This document shows, piece after piece, positions 43,981 to 52,306 of a stretch of 64,000 bases of DNA (its first letter is position 1; each line of letters opens with the position of its first letter). The notes beneath the pieces are model-generated. The model was not told the DNA's origin, did not search any database, and was given only the letters and a program-made list of their open reading frames with translations. The position numbers and the translations under genes are program-made. Location: assembly GCF_000758605.1 (NCBI RefSeq), contig NZ_CP009282.1, forward strand, positions 2,232,001-2,296,000, given 5' to 3'. The stretch is from Paenibacillus sp. FSL R5-0912. Lineage in GTDB: Bacteria; Bacillota; Bacilli; Paenibacillales; Paenibacillaceae.

Positions 43981-45624
43981 GTGAGCATTACGAAGGATAA
44001 AATACTTGATTTATTGACGTCTGAAGAACAGGCGCCATCCACGGAATACGATTCGTGTATCAGTGACGTTGCAAATCGTCAAGTAGGTTCTTTAATATCT
44101 CGACTTGTAGCAATTGATGAGGAAGAAGAAGGCGGAAGAACAGCTATTACTGGTTTCTTTTATCAAATGTTAATTGGGATTGAATACATGATTCAGATGA
44201 TACAAGGAAATTGGGACTTTGTTGCCTTAGAGTTACATGACGATATAGTTGTTGGTAAAGATAAACATATAAGGTTCATTCAGGTGAAGTCAAGCAAGTA
44301 TCCACATCAGAAAGTTTCTGAGACAGGACTGTACGGAAGAAGTTCCTTTAAGAAGGATGAAGAAATTTTTTATTATAATGATAGCTGGGCAGATAAATTA
44401 TTAATGAAATCACGTCATTTTCCTGTTACATCTGGATATAATTGTGAGTTCGAGTTAGCGACAAGTTATCATTTAGTGGATGGTTCTTCTAAAACAGACG
44501 TTTCGCTTTACAACGAGGAATTTCCAGTAAATATACCTGATGATGATGTACTTCTTAATAAAATGAAATCTCTTTCATTTGATAAGAATCTTAGCCAGTA
44601 TAGTTATGAAGATGTTTGTGGTGAAAGTTTACAATCACTTTTGACCAAATTCCGTATAAAAAAATATTCCGACAGCGGGAATAAAATTTTCGATTACATG
44701 GAAAACATTCAATCGAAGTTTGGAGCCTTAATAAGTGAAAATACCAGATTGAGTCGAGCGGATTTGCATCAGTTAATTGCTCATTTACTTGATCGTTGTT
44801 TGATTAGAAACGGAAAAAGTATGCTATATCTTACACGTCAAGAAGCTATTGAGATAAAAGATGAGTACAAAGCTAGGATACGTGCTTCATTTGGGCAAGA
44901 GTATCGATGCCACGATAGTCTAGAAGTTATTAAGAATGTGTTTTCTGAGGTTCACGCTGAATGCTCTGTTAAGCATGAGTTATATGCTGAAATGAAAAGT
45001 GAATTGTACAGGTGTCATGATGCATTAACTACCTGGATAGATGAAGAACCAGGCGACATTGAAATGTTGCTGAGTTTATATGGACATGGAACCAGAAGGA
45101 CTTTAAATCTTCAGCCAGTAGAACGAGATAAACGTTTACTTACCCTTATACGAGGTAATGTGTTTTTGAATATTGTTAACAGTTCCACTACAAAAATTAT
45201 ATTGGGTAACAAGTCCCTCTTATTAAAAGCCATAGGTAATAAACATATCTCATTTTTGCATGTAGAAAGAAGGCAAACATTTGATAACGGTTGCGAAAAA
45301 CTTCAAACCATTATTAAAAGTGTTTCGAGTGAAGAACAAGTATCTTTAATGTCAAAGAAGCCAATTACAATAATTGATGGTCACCGAGATGATATAGAGG
45401 TATCTAAATTCGTGTATATAGCTTCTCCGAGCATACAACTTGACAAACTAGGACAAGATTCTGATTTAGTGAAGCCATCAATTGAATTCCAAGCAATACC
45501 AGGGAAATATGTACAAAAATTATACGACGATTCTCTTTATGATTTAGATTCACTTGATGAAATTCGTGATGCTTGGAAAAATGCCTTTGTTTCAATTATA
45601 GGGGGATCAGTAACTAATGTATAA
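43981..45624 (+). CDS. ABC-three-component system effector with DUF4297 (Cap4-like) nuclease domain
   Basis: The 547-aa protein has an N-terminal PD-(D/E)XK nuclease domain of the DUF4297/Cap4 type: TAITGFFYQMLIGIE, acidic D87-D88 in ELHDDIVV and Q101-V-K103 in IRFIQVKSS. The larger C-terminal region (about 220-547) is presumably the part that docks to the partner proteins. It is the first gene of a three-gene operon overlapping the next gene by 8 bases. In this family the nuclease is thought to degrade DNA when the ATPase detects invasion. The start is uncertain: GTG 43981 touches its AGAGAAG site. Confidence 0.85.
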   Translation: MSITKDKILDLLTSEEQAPSTEYDSCISDVANRQVGSLISRLVAIDEEEEGGRTAITGFFYQMLIGIEYMIQMIQGNWDFVALELHDDIVVGKDKHIRFIQVKSSKYPHQKVSETGLYGRSSFKKDEEIFYYNDSWADKLLMKSRHFPVTSGYNCEFELATSYHLVDGSSKTDVSLYNEEFPVNIPDDDVLLNKMKSLSFDKNLSQYSYEDVCGESLQSLLTKFRIKKYSDSGNKIFDYMENIQSKFGALISENTRLSRADLHQLIAHLLDRCLIRNGKSMLYLTRQEAIEIKDEYKARIRASFGQEYRCHDSLEVIKNVFSEVHAECSVKHELYAEMKSELYRCHDALTTWIDEEPGDIEMLLSLYGHGTRRTLNLQPVERDKRLLTLIRGNVFLNIVNSSTTKIILGNKSLLLKAIGNKHISFLHVERRQTFDNGCEKLQTIIKSVSSEEQVSLMSKKPITIIDGHRDDIEVSKFVYIASPSIQLDKLGQDSDLVKPSIEFQAIPGKYVQKLYDDSLYDLDSLDEIRDAWKNAFVSIIGGSVTNV

Positions 45625-46147
45625 ATTGACTTTCAATCGACTTAATCAGTTGGGATTCAGAGAGTTGAAGGAACATACTATGGATGGATTAGCCTGGTTT
45701 AAAGATGAAATAGTAGACGTTTTTTTACAACAGTGGGATGAAACGATATCTTTAGAAACGATTTTAGATGAATGTCAAAGAAGTCGAGAAATGATCACTA
45801 AAATGGGAGGGAATCCTTGGAATTCTTATTATTTATTATGCGCTGACAACGATGATCTTGTGGAACAAAACGTTTACTTAATCGAGCACAATTCATTGGC
45901 TATGCGTAAATATGTTATTCGTTCCGAATATGACCTTAAGCGAATTCCATTTTTAGATATGATAAATGTTGTGGAAAATATTGAAGCTAATAGGATGAAT
46001 ATTGTGAATGAATCAGTTTCGGGAACTGCAATGAAATTTATTGAGTATCTTATCGAGAATGATGGGGCAAATGTTCGATTCAAAAAAGATGAAGTTATCA
46101 GTGCAATAAATAATGTTTTGGATTTAACAGGAGGTGATACAGAATGA
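45617..46147 (+). CDS. ABC-three-component system middle component
   Basis: The 176-aa protein has no catalytic motif. It reads as a mixed alpha/beta adaptor (GNPWNSYYLLCADNDDLVEQNVYLIEHNSLAMRKYVI) with a helical C-terminus. Its position between a nuclease effector and a Rad50-like ATPase, with overlaps on both sides (8 and 4 bases), is the diagnostic layout of ABC-3C systems defined by Aravind and colleagues. The assignment rests on that synteny plus general resemblance, not on a motif I can prove. Confidence 0.75.
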   Translation: MYKLTFNRLNQLGFRELKEHTMDGLAWFKDEIVDVFLQQWDETISLETILDECQRSREMITKMGGNPWNSYYLLCADNDDLVEQNVYLIEHNSLAMRKYVIRSEYDLKRIPFLDMINVVENIEANRMNIVNESVSGTAMKFIEYLIENDGANVRFKKDEVISAINNVLDLTGGDTE

Positions 46148-48789
46148 ACATACAATCTGTTCGTATTAAAAACTTTCGAAGTTATCAAGGGGATAACTTT
46201 TTTGATCTAAGCAAACGGGTCACTATATTGTATGGTCCAAATGGTTATGGGAAAAGTTCTTTTTTTGATGCTGTCGAGTGGTGCTTAACTGGGTTAATTA
46301 GCCGATTTAATAATAAAAAATTTGATCCAAAGACTTCGATTAATTTATATGCTGACGCCAATACGGAATCGCTTGTTGAAATTAAATTTGAAGGAAACAC
46401 TCTTATCAGGAGATTTGATGTTATTGACGGAGAACCACAAACAAGTCGAGTTAAAATTAATATCGCTAATGGTAGCGCTATTATTGGACAGAAAAAAGTA
46501 GATAGTTTTCTAAAAAATCAACACTTTACTCAGAGTGGAACAAAAAATCCTTTTGTTGGATTAGTGAAACAATCCCATATATTATCCCAAGATCAGGTTA
46601 CTGAATTTGTTTTGCAGGATGATAAGGAAGCACGATTCAGTGCCATGGCCGATATTATGGGGCTAAAACAAGTTTGGGTGGCATATCAGAACTTATCGGA
46701 AATTAATTCGAAAATGAAATTGGAAATAATTAAAAAGGAAAAGAAAATTGAGGATATAACCTCTAGAATATCTACAGAGAAAAATAGACTTTTGAAAATC
46801 GAGACCTTTGAATCTTCCTTGCTACAAGAAATTTTTAAACTTGAAGAACCAAGCGCTATTCGTAATGAAATTCAAGGACAGAAAACAAGTATGAATCGTA
46901 AAATTCGTCTCTCTAAAGAAATTTATGAAAGTTATGAAACCCTTCAAAAGAATTTTGGATACGGAACTTTAAGGATAGCCAAAGAAGATGTAATGAAAAT
47001 AGATAAATCACTTAAGAATTTGACATTTTTTATATCAGGCTATCAAGAACTTAAAAAAAGTGTTGAAAAACTCTTCACAGCTTTATCAAAACAAGAAAGA
47101 CGATTTCAAAGAATTTCTGAGTTAGAAAGTAATTTAAAGGCTGGGCAAATTCAATTGATTGAATACAAGACATCTCTAGAGATGGGAAATAAAACGACAA
47201 TTGAATTTATAAATGAATTTCGAGAATCGTCGGTTAAAATTGATTATGCATTAGTATATAGAGATATGTACTTTCAATTGATTGAAGAAGAAAAAAGGCT
47301 TCCATTAACAAAGTTGAACTTAGATCGAAAATTATTGAGATTTGCTCGACACCAAAATCGGCTAACTAATTTCAAATCAAATATCCTTACAGAACTTAAT
47401 CGCAATAACGAAGAATCTATATCTAAATACATAGCAGCTTTTGACAGTATAATGGATTATGTTCGTACGAATGACTTGCAAGGTAAATGTCCAGTTTGTG
47501 GATTTAAGCATGGTGAACAGCTTGTTGATCATTTAAACAGCGGTGTTCAGAGTTCAATTAACTCATTGTCAACAGATGCAAATCGAATACAAAAATTACA
47601 CTCTCTAATAAATCGTATTGAAAAATCAAGTCAGATTTTGAAAGAAAGTATAAAAGAAGTTGAGCAACAATCTAGGGAACTTAGGTTACGGCAAAGTGAA
47701 GTTAGACGTCAGATAGATGAATTAACTGAAGTTGCATCTTTTGATCTTGAACTATTTAATCAAAGTCAAGAGGTATTGACCAAAAATAATTTAACTACAA
47801 AAGAGAAAATTCAGCGATTAAATGATTCTTTAAAACTTGAGGAGACAATAAATAAGTTAGAAAGCCAAATAAAAAATGAAACTAATATATTGGGGCCTTA
47901 TCGGGTAACATCTAATATCAACAAACGAATTTCAAATTTACAAAAAGCTAAATTAAGAATTAATCAACGACTGTTAAAATTACAGTCCGAACAAAAGCAG
48001 CTAAATGACAAATACAGTTCACTTACAAGGCTTTTAAAGTTAGCTGATGAATCTGATTTCCCTGAAGTAATGGAAATAGAAAAACTGTTATTAATCTTAA
48101 ATTTGGAAATTAAAGCGGCAGAAGATGAATTTGGAATTCTTGAAAAAGGAGAATCACTTAACAATAGCTTAGAGTTTAATCAAAAAATTGAAAAAGAAAT
48201 TTTGCGAATCGAAGCGAATTTAAATAAATTTGTAACCCAAAACAAGCAATACGAAAACGCGGTAGCTTCGATTGATAAGCATTTGAAAGAAACGGCATTA
48301 TCAATAGGAACTGAAATCGTAGACATGTTAAATTCTGAAAGAGTACCAGTGCAGCGATATTTCAGATATTTGAATCCATTACCTAGCCAGACCCCATTAG
48401 TTTTTGCTGATGAAGGGGAAAAATTGAATATTATGGTTAAACTCGATGAGAAAAAAGAAGCTAGTACGGCTAGATATACGCTAAGTTCTGGGCAGTTAAA
48501 CGTCCTTGCAATTTCATTGTTTTTAGCAATGAACGAGTCACAAAATGTTAGCATATTAGATTTTTTAGCAATTGACGATCCTATTCAAAACATGGATGAT
48601 GTAAATCGGTTTTCAGTATGTGATGTTTTGGGAAGGTTAAGTAAACAACTAATATTTTCAACACATGATTTAGATTTCGTAAAATTATTTGTTAAGAAAA
48701 ATCAGTATCAAAAATCAGATATACAAGTTTATATGCTAAAAAGTCCATATGAATCATCAGAACTAGCTGCACCTGTTCAATTTGATTGA
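46144..48789 (+). CDS. Rad50/SMC-like ABC ATPase of the ABC-three-component system
   Basis: The 881-aa ATPase has Walker A GPNGYGKSS at residues 31-39. A coiled coil is split by a zinc-hook CPVCGF near residue 450. The signature LSSGQLN is near 779 and Walker B FLAIDDPIQNMDD near 806. The layout is that of Rad50-like sensors that clamp DNA. It overlaps the middle component by 4 bases (ATGA). Together the three genes are expected to act as an abortive or DNA-degrading antiphage unit. Confidence 0.9.
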   Translation: MNIQSVRIKNFRSYQGDNFFDLSKRVTILYGPNGYGKSSFFDAVEWCLTGLISRFNNKKFDPKTSINLYADANTESLVEIKFEGNTLIRRFDVIDGEPQTSRVKINIANGSAIIGQKKVDSFLKNQHFTQSGTKNPFVGLVKQSHILSQDQVTEFVLQDDKEARFSAMADIMGLKQVWVAYQNLSEINSKMKLEIIKKEKKIEDITSRISTEKNRLLKIETFESSLLQEIFKLEEPSAIRNEIQGQKTSMNRKIRLSKEIYESYETLQKNFGYGTLRIAKEDVMKIDKSLKNLTFFISGYQELKKSVEKLFTALSKQERRFQRISELESNLKAGQIQLIEYKTSLEMGNKTTIEFINEFRESSVKIDYALVYRDMYFQLIEEEKRLPLTKLNLDRKLLRFARHQNRLTNFKSNILTELNRNNEESISKYIAAFDSIMDYVRTNDLQGKCPVCGFKHGEQLVDHLNSGVQSSINSLSTDANRIQKLHSLINRIEKSSQILKESIKEVEQQSRELRLRQSEVRRQIDELTEVASFDLELFNQSQEVLTKNNLTTKEKIQRLNDSLKLEETINKLESQIKNETNILGPYRVTSNINKRISNLQKAKLRINQRLLKLQSEQKQLNDKYSSLTRLLKLADESDFPEVMEIEKLLLILNLEIKAAEDEFGILEKGESLNNSLEFNQKIEKEILRIEANLNKFVTQNKQYENAVASIDKHLKETALSIGTEIVDMLNSERVPVQRYFRYLNPLPSQTPLVFADEGEKLNIMVKLDEKKEASTARYTLSSGQLNVLAISLFLAMNESQNVSILDFLAIDDPIQNMDDVNRFSVCDVLGRLSKQLIFSTHDLDFVKLFVKKNQYQKSDIQVYMLKSPYESSELAAPVQFD

Positions 48790-48797
48790 GACCCAGC

Positions 48798-48820
48798 AGG
48801 GGGATGATTAATCTCCCCCT
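48798..48820. terminator. Bidirectional hairpin between convergent genes
   Basis: AGGGGGA-N9-TCCCCCT lies between the end of the ATPase gene and the convergent ABA-sandwich gene. Confidence 0.5.
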
Positions 48821-49140
48821 AATTTCACTCCATTAAATTTTAGTGCTGCTTTACAAATTGCCTCTGGAAGTGACTTTGATAAACAACTGTACTTATTTGC
48901 AGAAATAATAACTCTGTATGTAAGGGGGAACATCTTGGTGACCTGCCAATTGTCAAATGATCTTAAGAGTTTCCATGCAAGTTCTTCATCAGTAGTAAAG
49001 GGGAATAAGATGACGGGAACTTCAAATCTGCCTTTTTCATTTTGTTCAAACCATTGTTCGTTGATCTTTTCCCATTTTAGAACATGTAAAGCAACAAGTT
49101 CATCACGTTGTTGATCTGTTAAATCCCACCATTTTATCAT
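48808..49140 (-). CDS. Phage ABA-sandwich domain protein
   Basis: The 110-aa protein fits the phage ABA sandwich domain pattern. It has an N-terminal helix with LVALHVLKWEK, then TTDEELAWKLLRSF, WQVTKMF and the C-terminal SLPEAICKAALKFNGVK. Members are found in Firmicute phages and mobile elements; the function is unknown. It is convergent with the ABC-3C operon and lies just downstream of the first serine recombinase gene in the same direction. It is one of the few phage-flavoured genes here. Confidence 0.65.
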   Translation of the reverse strand: MIKWWDLTDQQRDELVALHVLKWEKINEQWFEQNEKGRFEVPVILFPFTTDEELAWKLLRSFDNWQVTKMFPLTYRVIISANKYSCLSKSLPEAICKAALKFNGVKLGGD

Positions 49141-49194
49141 TTGATTTCACTTCTTTCAAATAGTTTTGTTGATGTTTTCAAAATGCTTCCGCGG

Positions 49195-50655
49195 CTATTC
49201 AATTTCTATTTCTATATCCAACTCCCTCTCCCCCAAAACCGTCACCTTCGAAATCAACGTCCTAAGCAACCCTTTAGCCTCCTCAACAGGCAACACATTT
49301 ATCGCATCCAGCACCGTCTTAATTTTGCTCTCAAGCATTTCCTTCAGTTCTTCCACCTGAATCTTTTCTCCCTGTTCATTCGAACTGTGATTCTCCTGTA
49401 TAATCCTCTCCATTCGCTGCTTCTCATCATTAAGATCCTGCAACTCAATCAGTCCAGCAGTATAGGCTTCAACCTTCCGTTTATAACGGTTTTTAGCTGC
49501 CGTGATTTGTTGATCTCCACGACTGCTCTGGCTGCTACGGGCCTTCTCCACAAGCTGGGGAACCAATTCAAGGCTAAGTGAATTTGATAAACCAGCTAAC
49601 CCCTGCAAAAACCAGGACTCCACTTCGTCGGCTTTATACTGCTTACTGGTGCATGTGCCTTTATTTTTATTCGCAGAACAGCGGTAAACGCGGTAACGTC
49701 TGTCTCTTGATCCTGACCAACCAATACTCATTCCTGAACCGCAGTTTCCGCATTTCAGGATGCCTCCGAGAAGATGGGGACTGGTCTGAGCACGGGGAGC
49801 TATGCCTGGTCTGTTCATTTTGGTCTGCACTCTTTCCCAGATGTTCTTGTCAATAATGGCGGGTAGGCAATCGTCAATGACTATCCAATCCTTATCGTCC
49901 TTTATGGTTCGTTTCTTCTTGCTTGAATCTACGCGGTTCCATACGAAGGTACCTTTATAGACGGGATTGGTCAGCAGCAGTTTTACGGAACGAATGGACC
50001 ATTCTTTATTGTGCCTGGAAGGAATGCCTTCTTCGTTCAGTTGTCTGGCAATCGCGAAGAATCCCAAACCTTGATTGAGGTATAGATCATAGATCTGTCG
50101 TACAGTCTTAGCCTCAGGCTCATGGATGATCAGGACTTTATCCTCTAAGCGATATCCGTAAGGACTCTGGGTCAGCCATTTACCTTGGTTAGCTGCATGG
50201 AACATATTATCCATGACCCGTTCACGAATACGCTCACGTTCAAATTCCGCGACAGCGCCAAGCACTTGAAGAGTCAGGCGACCAGATGGAGTATTTGTAT
50301 CAAAGGATTCACTGATTGAGATGAACGCGACTTGATGCTGCTGGAACATGTCGATCAGCGTAAGCAAATCGAGTAGTCGGCGGCTCATCCGATCCAGTTT
50401 GGTGACCATGACTTTTGAGACTTCGCCATTCTTTATGTATGTCATCAACCGCTTGAGCTGAGGGCGGTCTGTGCTTTTAGCGGAGTAGCCGTCGTCAATG
50501 AACAACAGGACTTCGTCTGACCATCCCATGGCCTTACAATAAGCCTTAAGGCGCTCCTGTTGCTCATCCAGGGAAACACCCTCACGGGCCTGCTCATCGG
50601 TCGATACGCGGCAATAAATCGCTACAAAACGGCTTGAGATGCTCTCGACATTCAT
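49195..50655 (-). CDS. Large serine recombinase 1
   Basis: The 486-aa protein has a resolvase-type catalytic domain (AIYCRVSTDEQ, nucleophile about S18; KVMVTKLDRMSRRLLDL). The recombinase domain follows, then a zinc ribbon (LKCGNCGSGM...YRCSANKNKGTC) and a C-terminal coiled coil. This is the architecture of phage and ICE integrases such as phiC31 type. AGGAGGAAGAG precedes the ATG. It is divergent from the 80-aa gene and more GC-rich than the other two recombinases. It is a candidate integrase for the spoVR-targeting element. Confidence 0.93.
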   Translation of the reverse strand: MNVESISSRFVAIYCRVSTDEQAREGVSLDEQQERLKAYCKAMGWSDEVLLFIDDGYSAKSTDRPQLKRLMTYIKNGEVSKVMVTKLDRMSRRLLDLLTLIDMFQQHQVAFISISESFDTNTPSGRLTLQVLGAVAEFERERIRERVMDNMFHAANQGKWLTQSPYGYRLEDKVLIIHEPEAKTVRQIYDLYLNQGLGFFAIARQLNEEGIPSRHNKEWSIRSVKLLLTNPVYKGTFVWNRVDSSKKKRTIKDDKDWIVIDDCLPAIIDKNIWERVQTKMNRPGIAPRAQTSPHLLGGILKCGNCGSGMSIGWSGSRDRRYRVYRCSANKNKGTCTSKQYKADEVESWFLQGLAGLSNSLSLELVPQLVEKARSSQSSRGDQQITAAKNRYKRKVEAYTAGLIELQDLNDEKQRMERIIQENHSSNEQGEKIQVEELKEMLESKIKTVLDAINVLPVEEAKGLLRTLISKVTVLGERELDIEIEIE

Positions 50656-50771
50656 AGGCTCTTCCTCCTGAGGGGCTGGTCCTTTATTCTATGCACCAAA
50701 AATTTGATTTACGATTATAGGGTTGTCCTCGCCGATCGGCCACATAGGTTGTATTAAAGGGGGGAGGCACG

Positions 50772-51014
50772 ATGGACCTGAAGATTCGTTTTACTGTCAA
50801 CACTCCTTCGCAGCAGATTTGTTTTGGCAATCTTAATGGAATTGATCATTCCGAAACATTAGAGAAGATAGCGGAACACTTCGCTTCCTGGGAGAAGACG
50901 CTAAAAGAGCGGGCAGCCGAACATCTGCTCACAGAGACCCTTGGCCCTGAACAAGCAAGTGGGTATCAAATTAGCTTTGTTCATAAAAAAGAGAGTCTGC
51001 CCGAGGTGGGATAG
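50772..51014 (+). CDS. 80-aa protein divergent from recombinase 1
   Basis: GGGGGAGG precedes the ATG. The acidic small protein (MDLKIRFTVNT, then HFASWEKTLKERAAEHLL) has no motif I recognise. Its stop codon falls inside the first hairpin of the double-hairpin repeat. A decayed relative with the same downstream hairpins lies at 43165-43345, between the two spoVR fragments. It is therefore a recurrent passenger of this element family. A role in recombination is possible but unproven. Confidence 0.6.
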   Translation: MDLKIRFTVNTPSQQICFGNLNGIDHSETLEKIAEHFASWEKTLKERAAEHLLTETLGPEQASGYQISFVHKKESLPEVG

Positions 51015-51095
51015 ACTCTCCTTTTTTTGCATGGTAATGGGTCTGATAACGCAAGCAAAAAGGGAGCCAACCTATTGCAGGTTAGACTCCCCTTA
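50985..51095. repeat. Double-hairpin repeat, copy 2
   Basis: AGAGAGTCT...AGACTCTCC followed by seven T, then AGGGAGCCAACCT...AGGTTAGACTCCCCTT. It is homologous to 43335-43443. Both hairpins look like terminators. Confidence 0.7.
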
Positions 51096-51108
51096 TGCTT
51101 GAACATTA

Positions 51109-51186
51109 TTCACGGTTGTGAACGCATATTTATGAGTATGAAGCTGTTGTCATTCATGATTGTAAATAATTGTTCATGTTTATGAA
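51109..51186. promoter_or_regulatory. Four tandem TTCAY-N4-RTGAA operator-like sites
   Basis: Perfect TTCAC-GGTT-GTGAA (51109) and TTCAT-GTTT-ATGAA (51173) flank imperfect copies at 51129 and 51153, spaced 20-24 bases. The same motif pair, also 20 bases apart, lies upstream of the recombinase operon at 55608. The XRE regulator encoded next door is the natural candidate to bind them. They lie downstream of its gene, not in its promoter. Confidence 0.55.
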
Positions 51187-51217
51187 TACTTTTTCTTAAC
51201 AAAGCACATATTACCAA

Positions 51218-51562
51218 TTACCGAGGCGAGGAGGTGTAATGAGCCAGAAAGACCTCGGACCCTTCTTCGACACATCGAAGCAAAAATTCAACGGCATCAG
51301 GTTTATAGTTTTGCAAATTTACAAGAAGTTCGTATACGCGATCAAGTCGCACTCGCAGCTCATCGTTATCGTCTGTTGGAAATGGAATTAGGTTAAGGTC
51401 ATTTTGCAATTGCTCTAGAACACTAAGGGTTATGTTTTGGGTTTTCCCCGTTTCTAAATTTGAAAGATAGCCCGAAGATACGCCAAGCTCATTAGCATAG
51501 GCATTCAGACTAATGCCTTTCCGATTGCGAATTTGACGAATTTGTTGACCGATTTCCTGCAT
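51218..51562 (-). CDS. XRE-family helix-turn-helix regulator
   Basis: The 114-aa protein has an N-terminal XRE/SinR-like helix-turn-helix (IRNRKGISLNAYANELGVSSGYLSNLETG) and a helical C-terminal part that may dimerise. AAGGAGG lies 7 bases from the ATG. It is divergent from a 51-aa gene and sits between recombinase 1 and the recombinase 2/3 operon. It is the likely switch that keeps element functions silent. Confidence 0.88.
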   Translation of the reverse strand: MQEIGQQIRQIRNRKGISLNAYANELGVSSGYLSNLETGKTQNITLSVLEQLQNDLNLIPFPTDDNDELRVRLDRVYELLVNLQNYKPDAVEFLLRCVEEGSEVFLAHYTSSPR

Positions 51563-51606
51563 TACGTAGCCTCCTTAATTCAAAATACTAGAAAGGAATT
51601 GAGCCC

Positions 51607-51762
51607 ATGAAAAAAAGGTACCAAGAGATTAAGGATGCCCAAATTCATTCCGTAAAATACGTGAATGATCCTGAAGCGGCTAAACAATATCATGATTTGT
51701 TTCTTAATGTAATTCAGCGGATTACTGAAGATGAAATGAATCAGTATAATAAGGAGTTATAA
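51607..51762 (+). CDS. 51-aa small protein, DPEAA family
   Basis: This short frame reads MKKRYQEIKDAQIHSV, then KYVNDPEAAKQYHDLFLNVI and a short charged end. Its core YVxDPEAAxxxxxL is shared with the 66-aa product at 55330, which is encoded in the recombinase 2/3 operon. Two separate occurrences of the same motif next to serine recombinases argue that it is real. The ribosome binding site is modest (AGGAATTGAG). A terminator at 51848 follows. It is a candidate recombination directionality factor, by size and position only. Confidence 0.55.
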   Translation: MKKRYQEIKDAQIHSVKYVNDPEAAKQYHDLFLNVIQRITEDEMNQYNKEL

Positions 51763-51847
51763 CGTAAAGGCGATTAATATAAATTGTTTATCGATGAGAG
51801 TGATTTGATTCTGAAATATTAGCACACTTAAAGTGATGAAAAGCGAA

Positions 51848-51880
51848 AGAGCTCGCTACTGTTAGCGGGCTCTGTTTTTG
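51848..51880 (+). terminator. Terminator after the 51-aa gene
   Basis: AGAGCTCGCTA-CTGT-TAGCGGGCTCT is followed by GTTTTTG. Confidence 0.7.
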
Positions 51881-52045
51881 TTTTAAGTAGCGGGATTTTT
51901 TGTAGCTAGTTTGAACTAAGTCAGAATACCATTAAGTTTTGAATTTTATCGATTGGAAATTGGGTGAATTAAGAAGTTGATTGAAGTACAAGCGACCTCC
52001 AAATTAGGAACTCATAAACTGGTGAACATGTAAGGATTCCAAATG

Positions 52046-52262
52046 TCCCCTAATTACCGAGAAATTTGATTTACTTTTGGAATTAACACCCCAATAACCG
52101 AGAAGACTTTTCATGATGTTTTTACTTAGTTGGACAACCCTCAGTTCCCCAATAGACAAGCCTATTTAGGACTTATTCTCGGTTTCAAGGTACGGAAAGC
52201 GATCGCTTTCCGTACCTTGAAACCGAGATTGATATTAAACTTGTCCCAAAAACCGAGAATCC
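52046..52262. repeat. Iterated ACCGAGA motif array around a 52-bp palindrome
   Basis: Direct copies of YCCCMWAWWACCGAGAA-like sequence end at 52062, 52103 and 52260. Two further ACCGAGA copies in opposite orientation form the outer arms of the palindrome at 52177-52228. No gene lies between 51763 and 52287. The placement just 3' of the recombinase operon suggests recombinase or accessory-factor sites. Confidence 0.55.
52177..52228. other. Perfect 52-bp palindrome
   Basis: Both 26-base arms match without a spacer: TCTCGGTTTCAAGG... to the centre GCGATCGC and back to ...CCTTGAAACCGAGA. There is no T run, so it is not a terminator. It could extrude a cruciform, be a recombination site, or mark a former element end. 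Confidence 0.8.
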
Positions 52263-52270
52263 AGTAAACA

Positions 52271-52306
52271 CGCGCAAAAAAGCGGCTTTAGGTTATAAAG
52301 CCGCTT
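52271..52306 (-). terminator. Terminator overlapping the end of recombinase 2
   Basis: On the minus strand AGCGGCTTTA-loop-TAAAGCCGCT is followed by six T. The stem includes the last codons of the gene. Confidence 0.75.

Noticed and set aside
51109..51186. Regularly spaced repeats that might be a CRISPR array
   Set aside because: The units are 14-bp palindromes with 6-10 bases between them, far too short for repeats and spacers, and no cas gene is present. They fit operators.
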